NCBI RefSeq assembly: GCF_039544105.1
Contig: NZ_BAABLA010000113.1
Source of the DNA: Haloechinothrix_A salitolerans
Lineage (GTDB): Bacteria; Actinomycetota; Actinomycetes; Mycobacteriales; Pseudonocardiaceae
DNA length: 64,000 bases
Strand: one strand, 5' to 3'
The notes beneath the pieces were generated by a model, which saw only the letters and a list, made by a program, of their open reading frames with translations, was not told the origin of the DNA and did not search any database. Of this stretch, positions 16,419 through 24,632 are shown in pieces. Within the stretch, counting starts at the first letter, position 1, and every line of letters starts with the position of its first letter. Position numbers and translations under genes: made by a program.

Positions 16419-16600
16419 GGTTCGTTCCTCCTTGCGGCTTGACTAAGGACGAACGTAGGCGCGTCGCGCCCGAAGTCCCCATGTCCCTGGAGGGCGAAGC
16501 CACGGCCCAGGTTGGTACCCGCAGGACACAGACTCCCCGGCGTGTGGTTCGTACCGTCGAAAGCACCAGAACAGGCGTGCGGCGGCAGAGGAGACGGCGG
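16419..16600. promoter_or_regulatory. Divergent promoter region between the CoADR-type and CoM-biosynthesis operons
   Basis: This 182-base gap must contain both operon promoters. I see no clear -10/-35 pair and no long palindrome. A segment reading CCCCATGTCCCTGG is loosely like part of the shared motif upstream of 37105 and 38131, but the match is weak. Purine-rich ribosome sites lie at each end. Confidence 0.4.
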
Positions 16601-17377
16601 ATGTGGGACTGTCCCAGCTTCTTGGATCTACCCGAGCGTCCAGAGAAACCCCGCTCGTGCGGCCTGACGCATGTGCTCGACAAGGGCATGCCCATCCCCA
16701 TCCTTGAGGCGATGCTGGCGCAGTCCGGACATCTCATCGACGTCCTCAAGATCGGCTGGGGCACGGCGTATCTCGATCCGGCGGTGAAGGACCGGGTGGC
16801 GTTGTGCCGGTCGGCAGGGATCGTGCCGTGCCTCGGTGGCACGCTGCTGGAGATCTGCCACGCTCAGCACCGGATCGACGAGCTGGTGGATTGGGCGACC
16901 GGCGTCGGTGTCAGCGCGATCGAGGTGTCCAACGGTCTGCAGGCGATCAGCCGGAGCGAGAAGACGTCGCTGGTGAACCGGTTGTCGCGGGAGTTCCTGG
17001 TGCTGGCTGAAACGGGCGCGAAGGACAGCGCCGCGCCCGTCGTGGTGTCCGACTGGGTGTCCGAGATGGCGAGCGATCTCGCGGCGGGCGCGCAGTGGGC
17101 GGTGGTCGAAGGGCGCGAGAGCGGCACCGTGGGCCTCTACCACCCGGACGGCAGCCTGCGCACCGACCTGGTCGACGCCATCGCCGCGCGGTTGCCGCTG
17201 GAGCGGGTGATCTTCGAAGCGCCCCGCAAGCAGCAGCAGGTGTGGCTGATCGAGCGGTTCGGGGCGAACGTCAACCTCGGCAACGTGCCGCCGGACGAGG
17301 TGATGCCGCTGGAGACGTTGCGGGTCGGCCTGCGGGCGGACACCGCCGTGACGCACCGGGCGGTGGTGGCGCGATGA
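16601..17377 (+). CDS. comA: Phosphosulfolactate synthase (coenzyme M biosynthesis, step 1)
   Basis: The 258-residue protein has the ComA family signature: FLDLPERPEKPRSCGLTHVL at residues 7-26, then DVLKIGWGTAYL at about 47-58, VPCLGGTLLE and SAIEVSNG. ComA adds sulfite to phosphoenolpyruvate, giving (R)-2-phospho-3-sulfolactate, in the cytoplasm. Archaeal ComA and bacterial XcbB1 from Xanthobacter belong here. GAGGAGA precedes the ATG at 16601; reading frames reaching further upstream cross the divergent promoter region. The stop overlaps the next start by ATGA. It is the first gene of a five-gene operon. YitD-type homologues occur in organisms without CoM, but the downstream lyases and PLP enzyme make CoM synthesis the best reading. 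Confidence 0.9.
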   Translation: MWDCPSFLDLPERPEKPRSCGLTHVLDKGMPIPILEAMLAQSGHLIDVLKIGWGTAYLDPAVKDRVALCRSAGIVPCLGGTLLEICHAQHRIDELVDWATGVGVSAIEVSNGLQAISRSEKTSLVNRLSREFLVLAETGAKDSAAPVVVSDWVSEMASDLAAGAQWAVVEGRESGTVGLYHPDGSLRTDLVDAIAARLPLERVIFEAPRKQQQVWLIERFGANVNLGNVPPDEVMPLETLRVGLRADTAVTHRAVVAR

Positions 17378-18294
17378 TTCCCGACCCAGCCCCGAACACG
17401 ATGACCCGGCCCTACCGGGGCCTGTCGGTGCAGGAGACCGACGTGCCGCTGACCGAGGACGACCTGGTGCCGTTCCTGCTCGGCCGCGAGGTGTATCGCC
17501 GCACCGAGTATCTGGTGTTCCGGAACGGTGCCGACACCGCGCTGGTCGCGGTGCGCAAGGAGTCGTACGAGCCGTTGTTCTCGCCGGTGGTGGAGGCGCG
17601 CGTGTTGGCGAGCCCCAGCGAGGTCGTGTCGCTGCGCTCGCCGGAGACCGACGTCGGCAACGCGACGGCGTTGGCTCGCACCGCCCTGGCGCACGCGCGG
17701 CCCGGCGCCCGCGCCTACGTCGTGGAGGGGCGCTACGAGCACGTCAACTTCATTTGGGAACCGGCGCCGGTGCGGATCAAGGTCACCGAGGTCATCCCGC
17801 CGGAGCCGCCGAAGCTGTTCGCGATGGCCGAGCAGGTGGTGGCATTCGACGAGGACCTGCCGCCGATCGAGCTGGTCGCCGATCTTGTCGACATCCGCAC
17901 CCTCACCGCAGAACACCCCGCCGCCGCGTACTTGCTGCCGTGTCGTGGTTCCGGCGTGCAGGTCGCGGGCACGGTGGCCTTTTTGGACACTCGTCCGGCG
18001 GAACGCCTGGACTGGACCATGGTCGGCTGCCAGCGTTCGGTCCAGTTCCACGAGCACTTCTACGGTGACGAGCCGCCCCGCGTGGACATCTGCCCTCGCG
18101 CGACGCGCGATCTGTCCGAGCCGACGCTTGCGAAATGTTGCCTGCTGGAACGCGGGGTCGAGTTCGAGGACTCCGCCGCGATCGTGCCGTGGGGGTCCAA
18201 TCTGGACGAGATCCGGCTCGCGCTGCGGCGGCTCACCGGCGTGGACACCGCTAACACGCCGGACGCCGTCACGGTCGGCGCGGCGGGGGCGTAG
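17374..18294 (+). CDS. Unknown protein embedded in the CoM biosynthesis operon
   Basis: I do not recognise this 306-residue protein. It has no signal peptide, membrane helix, P-loop or Rossmann motif. It contains clusters that look conserved by composition: FLLGREVYRRTEYLVFRNG near the N-terminus, EGRYEHVNFIWEPAPVRIKV in the middle, and near the C-terminus a Cys/His-rich stretch GCQRSVQFHEHFYGDEPPRV followed by CPRATRDLSEPTLAKCC. Those cysteines and histidines could bind metal. Translation is coupled to comA (ATGA overlap) and the next gene begins three bases after its stop. Its position implies a role in CoM synthesis, for example a missing step, a scaffold or sulfur delivery. Confidence 0.75.
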   Translation: MIPDPAPNTMTRPYRGLSVQETDVPLTEDDLVPFLLGREVYRRTEYLVFRNGADTALVAVRKESYEPLFSPVVEARVLASPSEVVSLRSPETDVGNATALARTALAHARPGARAYVVEGRYEHVNFIWEPAPVRIKVTEVIPPEPPKLFAMAEQVVAFDEDLPPIELVADLVDIRTLTAEHPAAAYLLPCRGSGVQVAGTVAFLDTRPAERLDWTMVGCQRSVQFHEHFYGDEPPRVDICPRATRDLSEPTLAKCCLLERGVEFEDSAAIVPWGSNLDEIRLALRRLTGVDTANTPDAVTVGAAGA

Positions 18295-18296
18295 CG

Positions 18297-19640
18297 ATGT
18301 GCGCGCACATCACGGATTCCGTGCTGTACCGGCATCTGTGGGGCACCGACGAGACGCACGCGCTGCTCGACGACGGTCCGCGCGTGCAGCGCTGGCTCGA
18401 CATCCTCGCCGCGCTGGCCGCCGCCCAGGCGGAGGTCGGCCTGATGCCGGACGACGCGGCGCGGGCGATCGCCGACCACGCCGACGTCGCCCTGCTCGAC
18501 TTGGACGACGTGGCGGCCGAGACGCGTGCGTGCGGACATTCGACGCTCGGACTGATCCGGTGTCTGCGCCGGGTGTTGCCGGAGCCGGCGCGCGAGTGGG
18601 TGTACTACGGCGCCACGGTGCAGGACCTCACCGACACCTGGACCGCGCTGGTCCTACGTGACGTCGGGGCGCTGGTGGCGCGCGAGCTGGCCGACATCGA
18701 GCAGGCGGCACGCACGCTCGCGCAGCAGCATCGGGACACCGTGATGCCCGGCCGCACGCATGGCCAACCCGGTTTGCCGATCACCTTCGGGTTCAAGGCG
18801 GCGGTGTGGGCAGCGGAGCTGGGCCGCCACCGTGCCCGGCTGACGGAAGGACGTCGCCGTTGGGAAGTGGCGCAGCTGGGTGGTGCGCTGGGCACGATGG
18901 AGTTCTGGGGCGATGCGGCGTTGCCGCTGCTGGACGCCTTCGCCCGCCGGGTCGGACTGGCCGCACCGGACGTGCCGTGGCTGACCGCGCGCGACGGCGT
19001 GGCGGAGTTCGTGAACCTGCTCGCGCTGATCACGGCGACGCTCGGCAAGATCGGCCAGGAGGTCTACGCGCTGCAACGCCCGGAGATCGGTGAGCTGGCC
19101 GAGCCGGTCACCACGGGTCAGGTCGGCAGCATCACCATGCCGCACAAGCGCAATCCCGAGCTGTCCGAGCATCTGGTGACGCTGGCGCGACTGGTGCGCT
19201 CGGACGCCTCCGTCGCGGTGGAGGCGATGGTCGTCGAGCATGAACGCGACGGTCGCGCGTGGAAGACCGAGTGGGCGATCGTGCCCGAAGTGTGCCTCTA
19301 CAGCCACACCGCGCTGCGACTCGCACACACGCTGCTCGACGGGCTGCGCGCCGACCCTGACCGGATGCGGGCGAACGTCGACGCGCACGGCGGGTACTTG
19401 GTCTCGGAGCCGGTCATGCGGGCGCTGGCGGCGCGAATCGGCAAGCACGCCGCGCACGAGGTGATCTACGAGGCCAGCCTGGCCGGGCGGGAACGCGGCG
19501 TCGACCTGCGGACGGCGTTGCTGGCCGACTCACGGGTGACCGCCCACCTCAAGGCCGACGACATCGACCGCTGCCTCGACCCGGAGGCCGCGTTGGGTGC
19601 GGCGCGGTCGTTCGTGGACCGCGTGGCAGGTGAGGCATGA
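18297..19640 (+). CDS. Aspartase/fumarase-superfamily lyase, adenylosuccinate-lyase-like (CoM pathway)
   Basis: A 447-residue all-helical lyase. It has the TH motif PGRTHGQPGLPITFG (His155) and the superfamily signature GSITMPHKRNP at 277-287. In canonical members this loop reads GSSxMP; here the second serine is isoleucine. The arrangement is that of adenylosuccinate or carboxymuconate lyases, but purine synthesis genes are absent. In Xanthobacter one member of this superfamily (XcbC1) eliminates phosphate from phosphosulfolactate to give sulfoacrylate and another (XcbE1) is also required. Which of the two lyases in this operon corresponds to which step is not decidable by eye. The stop overlaps the next start (ATGA). 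Confidence 0.82.
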   Translation: MCAHITDSVLYRHLWGTDETHALLDDGPRVQRWLDILAALAAAQAEVGLMPDDAARAIADHADVALLDLDDVAAETRACGHSTLGLIRCLRRVLPEPAREWVYYGATVQDLTDTWTALVLRDVGALVARELADIEQAARTLAQQHRDTVMPGRTHGQPGLPITFGFKAAVWAAELGRHRARLTEGRRRWEVAQLGGALGTMEFWGDAALPLLDAFARRVGLAAPDVPWLTARDGVAEFVNLLALITATLGKIGQEVYALQRPEIGELAEPVTTGQVGSITMPHKRNPELSEHLVTLARLVRSDASVAVEAMVVEHERDGRAWKTEWAIVPEVCLYSHTALRLAHTLLDGLRADPDRMRANVDAHGGYLVSEPVMRALAARIGKHAAHEVIYEASLAGRERGVDLRTALLADSRVTAHLKADDIDRCLDPEAALGAARSFVDRVAGEA

Positions 19641-20644
19641 ACCGGCTGTTCACGCTGCCGCGCGTGTCGTTGGCGACGGTGCCGACGCCGTTGCAGCCCG
19701 CGCCCCGGCTCTCTGACACGCTCGGCGTCGAGGTGTGGCTGAAGCGCGACGACCTCACCGGGCTCGGGCTGGGCGGCAACAAGGCGCGCGGGCTGGAGTA
19801 CCTCATCGGTGACGCGCTCGCGCAAGGCTGCGACTGCCTCGTCACCGGGGCGGGTCCGCAGTCGAACTGGGCGATGCTGGCCGCGCTCGCCGCACGCCGG
19901 ACCGGCCTCGACCCGCATCTGGTGTTCTACGGCTCCCCCGGCGCTGGTCCCGCCACCGGGAACCTGCTGCTCGATGAGCTGATCGGCGCGGAGGTCCACT
20001 ACACGGGCGATTCCGACCGCAGCTCGGTGGACCGGGTGATCGACGCCGTCGCCGAGAAGCTCCGCGTGATGGGACGTCGTCCGTACCGGCTGCCGAGGGG
20101 CGGCGCGACCGGTCTCGGCGCGACCGGCTACCTGCGCGCGAGCCTGGAACTCTCCGAACAGCTACTCGGAGCGGGCCTCTCCCCGAGCCAGCTGTGGCTG
20201 GCGACCGGATCGTGCGGCACACAGGCCGGCTTGGTGGCGGGTGCCCGCTGGCTCGCCGCGCCCTACGAGGTCGTGGGTGTCAGCGTCAGCAGGCCAGCGG
20301 CGGAATGCGTGCGGCGGGTCGACTCGCTCGCGAACGACGTCGCCGCGCTACTCGATCTGCCTTGTGTTCCCGGCGAGATCACCGTGCTGAGCGGCCACAT
20401 CGGACCGGGATATGGCATCCCGTCCGACGAGGGCGACGCGGCCACGCGACTAGTCGCCCAGACCGAGGGTGTCTTCCTCGATCCGGTGTTCGCCGCCAAG
20501 GCGATGGGTGCGCTGGTGCGGCGGGCGCGGGAGAAGCCTCTGGTGGGGCCGGTGGTGTTTCTCGTCAGTGGTGGCGCGCCGACGTTGTTCGCCGGACGCG
20601 CGAGCACCTCACGTGGCGCGGCGGCGTTGGAGGCGGCCCTGTGA
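19637..20644 (+). CDS. D-cysteine-desulfhydrase-like PLP enzyme (CoM pathway)
   Basis: A 335-residue fold-type II PLP enzyme of the ACC deaminase/D-cysteine desulfhydrase group. The Schiff-base lysine is Lys49 in GLGGNKARGLEYL, preceded by VWLKRDDLTGL; GAGPQSNWAMLAALAA is the substrate loop and TGSCGTQAGLVAGA binds the PLP phosphate. Its Xanthobacter counterpart is XcbD1. The bacterial CoM pathway needs a thiolation step, and a PLP enzyme handling cysteine sulfur is the expected catalyst. Overlaps of four bases on both sides tie it to the operon. A stand-alone D-cysteine desulfhydrase is possible but less likely in this context. Confidence 0.85.
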   Translation: MNRLFTLPRVSLATVPTPLQPAPRLSDTLGVEVWLKRDDLTGLGLGGNKARGLEYLIGDALAQGCDCLVTGAGPQSNWAMLAALAARRTGLDPHLVFYGSPGAGPATGNLLLDELIGAEVHYTGDSDRSSVDRVIDAVAEKLRVMGRRPYRLPRGGATGLGATGYLRASLELSEQLLGAGLSPSQLWLATGSCGTQAGLVAGARWLAAPYEVVGVSVSRPAAECVRRVDSLANDVAALLDLPCVPGEITVLSGHIGPGYGIPSDEGDAATRLVAQTEGVFLDPVFAAKAMGALVRRAREKPLVGPVVFLVSGGAPTLFAGRASTSRGAAALEAAL

Positions 20645-22149
20645 GCGGCACGTCACCCGAGGGGTACCTGGGCGCCGACGCCAGGATCACCAGCGGTCCC
20701 GCGCCGGAGCTTGTCGAGGCGGGTTATGCCGTGGAACTGGCGGACGCTCCCCTGCTGCACCACGGTCTCGGACTCGCCGATCTGGCGCACGTGCTCGCGT
20801 TGCGACGTGCCGGGGTGATCCCGGACGACGATGCGGCACGCCTGCTCGACGTCCTGCTCGACGTCCTGGACACGCCTGCCGAGGACTTCCCGTACGACGC
20901 GGTTTACGGTGACGCCTACAACAGCCGCGAGCGGGAGCTGGAACGCAGGCTGGGCAGCGTCGCCGGGTGGCTGCACACCGGGCGCACGCGGCGGGAGGCG
21001 GGCCGGATCGCGTTCCGCCTGGCGATGCGGGAGCGCGTCCTGGCGTTGCACGACGCGGTCGTGCGCTTCGTCCGCGCGCTGGTGGACCGCGCGAAACAGG
21101 AAGCCGACACCGTGTGGGCGGACACCACGTATCTGCAACCGGCGCAGCCGTCGACGTTCGGGCACTACCTCGGGGCTTTCGCGGAGGAAGGCGTCCGGCA
21201 TCTCGACCGGCTCGCGGCGGCATACCGGTGGTTCGACCGCTCCCCGGCGGGCGTGGGCGGGGTGGCGGGCACGCGGGTGCCGGTGGACCGCGACGAGCTG
21301 GCCGGGCTGCTGGGGTTCGCGGACCTTGGCGCGCACACCCGCGACGTGATGTGGTCGGTGGACGGGCTCGCCGACGCCGCGCTGGCCTGCACGCAGGCGG
21401 CCACGACGGTCGATCGGCTCGCGGAGGATCTGGAGATCTTCGCTAGCCCCGGCTTCGGGTACGTGGCGCTGGATGCGTCGTTGTGCCGGGCGTCGGTGTT
21501 GTTGCCGCAGAAGCGCAACCCGTATGCGTTGGCGGTGATCCGGTCCGGGGCGAGCACGCTCATCGGGCGCACGACCGGGCTGCTGGTGGCCCAGCGCAGC
21601 CCGTCGGCGCGCACGGACAACTGGCTGCGCGCGTACGGCGAGCTGGCCTCGACGCTGGAGCTGTCCCGCCAGGTCGTCGCCCTCGGTGCGGAGGTGGCCG
21701 CGACCATGCGAGTGGACCGGGACGCATTGGCGGCCGCGGCGGGCGCGCACTTCACCGCCGCGGCTGATCTCGCTGAGGAGCTGGTGCTGCGGACGTCGGT
21801 GGACTACCGCTCGGCCTACCGGGTGGTCGGCAAGGCAGTGGCCACGGCTGTGGCGGCCGGGCGCACGGAGCTGACCTACGACGACCTCGCGCTCGCCGCG
21901 AAAGAGCTACGTGGCACCGAACTCGGCCTCGACCCCGACCACGTGCTGCGGACGCTCGACCCGGCGACCTGCACGCTCGGCAGAGACGTGCCCGGTGGCA
22001 GCGCCCCGGAGCGGGTGCGGGCGCACTGCGCCGACGTCGCCAAGCGCGTCAGCACCGCCGCCGCGTGGTCCGCCGACCGAGCGGTAGCGGCGCGGGTGGC
22101 GGAGGACGACCTCATCGAGCAGGCCCGCGCGGTCAGCACGGCGGAGTGA
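20641..22149 (+). CDS. Aspartase/fumarase-superfamily lyase, argininosuccinate-lyase-like (CoM pathway)
   Basis: A 502-residue lyase starting at GTG, overlapping the previous stop (GTGA). Features of argininosuccinate lyases are present: AYNSRERELERRLG at 92-105, TTYLQPAQPSTFGHYL (normally THLQ) at 162-177, and the signature region SVLLPQKRNPYAL at 285-297. The GSS of the signature is changed to A-S-V, so chemistry differing from argininosuccinate cleavage is likely. No arginine biosynthesis genes are near. Xanthobacter CoM genes include two superfamily members; a decarboxylation of sulfoacrylate or the phosphate elimination are the candidate reactions. This is the last gene of the operon; a minus-strand regulator converges 28 bases on. 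Confidence 0.82.
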   Translation: MSGTSPEGYLGADARITSGPAPELVEAGYAVELADAPLLHHGLGLADLAHVLALRRAGVIPDDDAARLLDVLLDVLDTPAEDFPYDAVYGDAYNSRERELERRLGSVAGWLHTGRTRREAGRIAFRLAMRERVLALHDAVVRFVRALVDRAKQEADTVWADTTYLQPAQPSTFGHYLGAFAEEGVRHLDRLAAAYRWFDRSPAGVGGVAGTRVPVDRDELAGLLGFADLGAHTRDVMWSVDGLADAALACTQAATTVDRLAEDLEIFASPGFGYVALDASLCRASVLLPQKRNPYALAVIRSGASTLIGRTTGLLVAQRSPSARTDNWLRAYGELASTLELSRQVVALGAEVAATMRVDRDALAAAAGAHFTAAADLAEELVLRTSVDYRSAYRVVGKAVATAVAAGRTELTYDDLALAAKELRGTELGLDPDHVLRTLDPATCTLGRDVPGGSAPERVRAHCADVAKRVSTAAAWSADRAVAARVAEDDLIEQARAVSTAE

Positions 22150-22177
22150 ACACGTCAACTTCAGTGCGCGACACTCC

Positions 22178-23860
22178 TCACGCTTCGGTGATCACCCCGA
22201 GTACCTGCCAGGCGCGGGTGGCCAAGTGCAGGTGCAGATGCGTATCGGGGTCCCCGAGATCGTGACCCGAGACCTCTCTGATGCGTTTCAGCCGATACTT
22301 GAGGGTGCTGCGGTGGATCAGCAGCGTGTCGGCGGTTTGCTCGTGGTTGCCGCCGCAGTCGAGAAACGCGGACAGCGTGGCCACCAGATCACCGCCGTGT
22401 TCCCGGTCGTAGGTCAGCAGATCGTCCAGCCACTGTCGGGCAAGGTCCTCGATATCGCCCGGGTCGGCGACGCTGCCGAACACTTTGAGCACACCTAGAT
22501 CGTCGAAGCACAGGCTACGTGCTCGGGTGCCGAGCAACCGCAACGCGAACTGGGCCTGCTGGTAGGACTGTGGGAAGCCGGACGCCCGCGCGCAGCGCCC
22601 ACCGGCGACGAGGCGGCAAGACCCTTCTCCGAGTCTTCGCTGGATCGCGGTGTGCAACTTCTCCCACGGCATATCCGTATGGACGAGCAGGATCACCGCG
22701 TCGGCCCGGCTCACAAGCAGTGACCCGACGTCACATTCCGTGGCGGTTTGTCGGACAGCTCGGAACAACCGTTCCGAGCCAACTCCCGCGTCTGGTTGGA
22801 CGATCACGACCCGGTGCGGTCGTTCCAGGTCGTACCGCAGGCCCTTGGCCCGCATGAGCACGCTCTCGCCGTCCGTGCCCGCGAGAAGATCCTCGACGAT
22901 GTCCCTGCGCAGACGCAGTTCGGTCTCGGCGATATTGCGCACATGTGCCAGCTCGCTCGCCAGTACGGTCGCACCGTATTCGAGCGCCATGAGGTCTTGG
23001 GGCCGTGCGACGTCGTCCTGGTCGATCAACACCATCACGCCAAGGATCTCGTCACGCGCTCTCGCCAGGGCGAGCCACCGGTCGCCGTGACGGATTGACC
23101 TGCTCTCGTCCAGCGCCGCGGCAAGCATCTTGTCTCGGCGGCGTCCCGCCAGGTCGAGCCCAACCACATCGGATTCGATGCCCGCCGACGCTCCCCGCAC
23201 GCCATCCCGGTATTCCACGACGACCGGAAGCCCGGTCAGTTCGTGCACGACGTTCGTGATGCCTTCCACACCGACTCCGGACGCGGCGGCGTCGGTCAGC
23301 CGTTGGTGGATTTGCATGCCCTGTCGCAGTGCCGCGACGGTCTCTTCCAACCTTTCGTTGAGCAAGGCCAACTCGCTGGCGTTGCGCCGTTCCATTTCGT
23401 GCATCGCCGCGTTCGTCAGCGCGAGGCCGGTCTGTTGGGCCAACACACGCAGCTGAAACTGCTCGTGCGGGCTCGGCTCCTGCTCTGATCCCGTGACGAC
23501 GAACCCGGCGTTGCCTCGTAGGCTGCGCATCGGATATGCCCACGCCCAGCTTTCGGTGGGAAGGTCGACCGGGCCGCCCATCGCGCCAAAGGCCGAGATC
23601 TGGTCCTCGAGGTGGGCTCGCATGGCTCGCCCGGCACAGGGCCGCTTGGTCTGCCGCCACCCACCGTCGGCGAGCAGGATGCCCTCAACGTGACATCGGG
23701 TCAGTGAGGACACGGCCTCAGCGGCCAGCGCGAGCACGGAACTCGCATCGGCCGCTTCCGTCATGACCATGGACAACGCGAGTAGCGCACGCAGGTCGGA
23801 CAGCTCTGCCCGATCCGTGCGGTCGGGGTGCAACGGCACCAGCGCCGACCGGGACGTCAT
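22178..23860 (-). CDS. PucR/CdaR-type transcriptional regulator with GAF-like domain (pair 1)
   Basis: A 560-residue regulator. The N-terminal third looks like a GAF sensory domain (SSVLALAAEAVSSLTRCHVE to QQTGLALTNAAMHEM), followed by a coiled segment (about 165-195), a middle domain, and a C-terminal PucR helix-turn-helix: NHEQTADTLLIHRSTLKYRL then KRIREV. It is nearly the same architecture as 41796-43493. Translation is coupled to the upstream MEDS gene by an ATGA overlap, so both should act together as a sensor-regulator pair. The convergent CoM operon and the divergently arranged transferase genes are the obvious targets. Activation of hydrocarbon or sulfonate genes is inference from context. 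Confidence 0.85.
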   Translation of the reverse strand: MTSRSALVPLHPDRTDRAELSDLRALLALSMVMTEAADASSVLALAAEAVSSLTRCHVEGILLADGGWRQTKRPCAGRAMRAHLEDQISAFGAMGGPVDLPTESWAWAYPMRSLRGNAGFVVTGSEQEPSPHEQFQLRVLAQQTGLALTNAAMHEMERRNASELALLNERLEETVAALRQGMQIHQRLTDAAASGVGVEGITNVVHELTGLPVVVEYRDGVRGASAGIESDVVGLDLAGRRRDKMLAAALDESRSIRHGDRWLALARARDEILGVMVLIDQDDVARPQDLMALEYGATVLASELAHVRNIAETELRLRRDIVEDLLAGTDGESVLMRAKGLRYDLERPHRVVIVQPDAGVGSERLFRAVRQTATECDVGSLLVSRADAVILLVHTDMPWEKLHTAIQRRLGEGSCRLVAGGRCARASGFPQSYQQAQFALRLLGTRARSLCFDDLGVLKVFGSVADPGDIEDLARQWLDDLLTYDREHGGDLVATLSAFLDCGGNHEQTADTLLIHRSTLKYRLKRIREVSGHDLGDPDTHLHLHLATRAWQVLGVITEA

Positions 23861-24474
23861 GAGTACGTCAGCCTGCGGGCGGCGAGGAACTCGTCCGGTT
23901 TGAGGTAGTACGGGTTATCAAGCACCGCACCACCGAGCAGCACGACCGGATGCGTGCGCAAGATGTCGATGAGCAGCGCGCCGCCAAACCGGTCCAGATC
24001 GTACAGGCACACGATGACCTGCGGATGCTGGCTGACGAACCGGTTCAACTCCGACTCGTAGCACAGGAACTCGTCCATATCGGGCTTGTCGGTCAGGGCG
24101 CTGGGCATCTCCCCGATCACCCTGACGAAGTCGAACCTCGGATCAGCGAGCGTCCGCTCGACGGCGGTTTGCCAGTACTCCAGCATGTCGGCCATGACGA
24201 ACTGCCCACCACGGAGATACGTCTGTTCTGGGGTCAGCACGTCAAGCACGCCGTGGCGCATGGCCGCGCCCGCCGCGTCGCCGAGCGCGGCGATCACCTC
24301 GGTGGGACCGACCGGCTCGACCACGCAAATGGTCTTGTCGCCCGCCTTGACTCCCTCTCGGAGAAAGGACAGCAGGATCTTGTCGCGCTCGTCGCGGCCG
24401 CGATAGAAGGCGCAGACATGGTCTCCGGGGTGCAGATCAACACCCGGCAGGCCGAGGACGACCGTGTCCTGCAT
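23857..24474 (-). CDS. MEDS-domain sensory protein (DcmR-type), pair 1
   Basis: A 205-residue protein that is essentially one MEDS domain: HPGDHVCAFYRGRDERDKIL near the N-terminus, GVKAGDKTICVVEP, YLRGGQFVMADML and the C-terminal LCYESELNRFVSQHPQVIVC, LYDLDRFGG. MEDS (methanogen/methylotroph, DcmR sensory) domains sense hydrocarbon-derived ligands in DcmR and related regulators. It has no DNA-binding domain of its own; the overlapping downstream gene supplies one. I chose the ATG at 24474 (AGGTGG seven bases upstream); a GTG at 24489 is possible. A second such protein is encoded at 43490-44113. Confidence 0.82.
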   Translation of the reverse strand: MQDTVVLGLPGVDLHPGDHVCAFYRGRDERDKILLSFLREGVKAGDKTICVVEPVGPTEVIAALGDAAGAAMRHGVLDVLTPEQTYLRGGQFVMADMLEYWQTAVERTLADPRFDFVRVIGEMPSALTDKPDMDEFLCYESELNRFVSQHPQVIVCLYDLDRFGGALLIDILRTHPVVLLGGAVLDNPYYLKPDEFLAARRLTYS

Positions 24475-24553
24475 GCGCGACCACCTCACCGCGACGCCGT
24501 CGGAAGTCTTGCCATGATTCCGCCGACGCTAGCCGCACGGCCACGGCCGCGAC

Positions 24554-24594
24554 TCGACCTGGAGAGCTCAACACGAGCGGCGTGTTCGTCCCCC
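24554..24594. promoter_or_regulatory. Candidate operator upstream of the MEDS/PucR pair 1
   Basis: TCGACCT (24554-24560) and AGCTCAA (24565-24571) reproduce, with the same spacing, the left half of the large palindrome at 25754-25802. TTCGTCCCCC (24585-24594) recurs exactly at 44196-44205 upstream of the second MEDS gene. Both lie 80-120 bases upstream of the minus-strand start at 24474. Confidence 0.5.
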
Positions 24595-24632
24595 ACGGTC
24601 AATCGTCACTGGCCGCAGGGGACGTCCGCCGG

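Noticed and set aside
16601..17377. ComA homologue as a YitD-like sporulation protein
   Set aside because: YitD-type relatives occur in Bacillus, but here the gene is coupled to lyase and PLP genes of the CoM route and lies near xecC.
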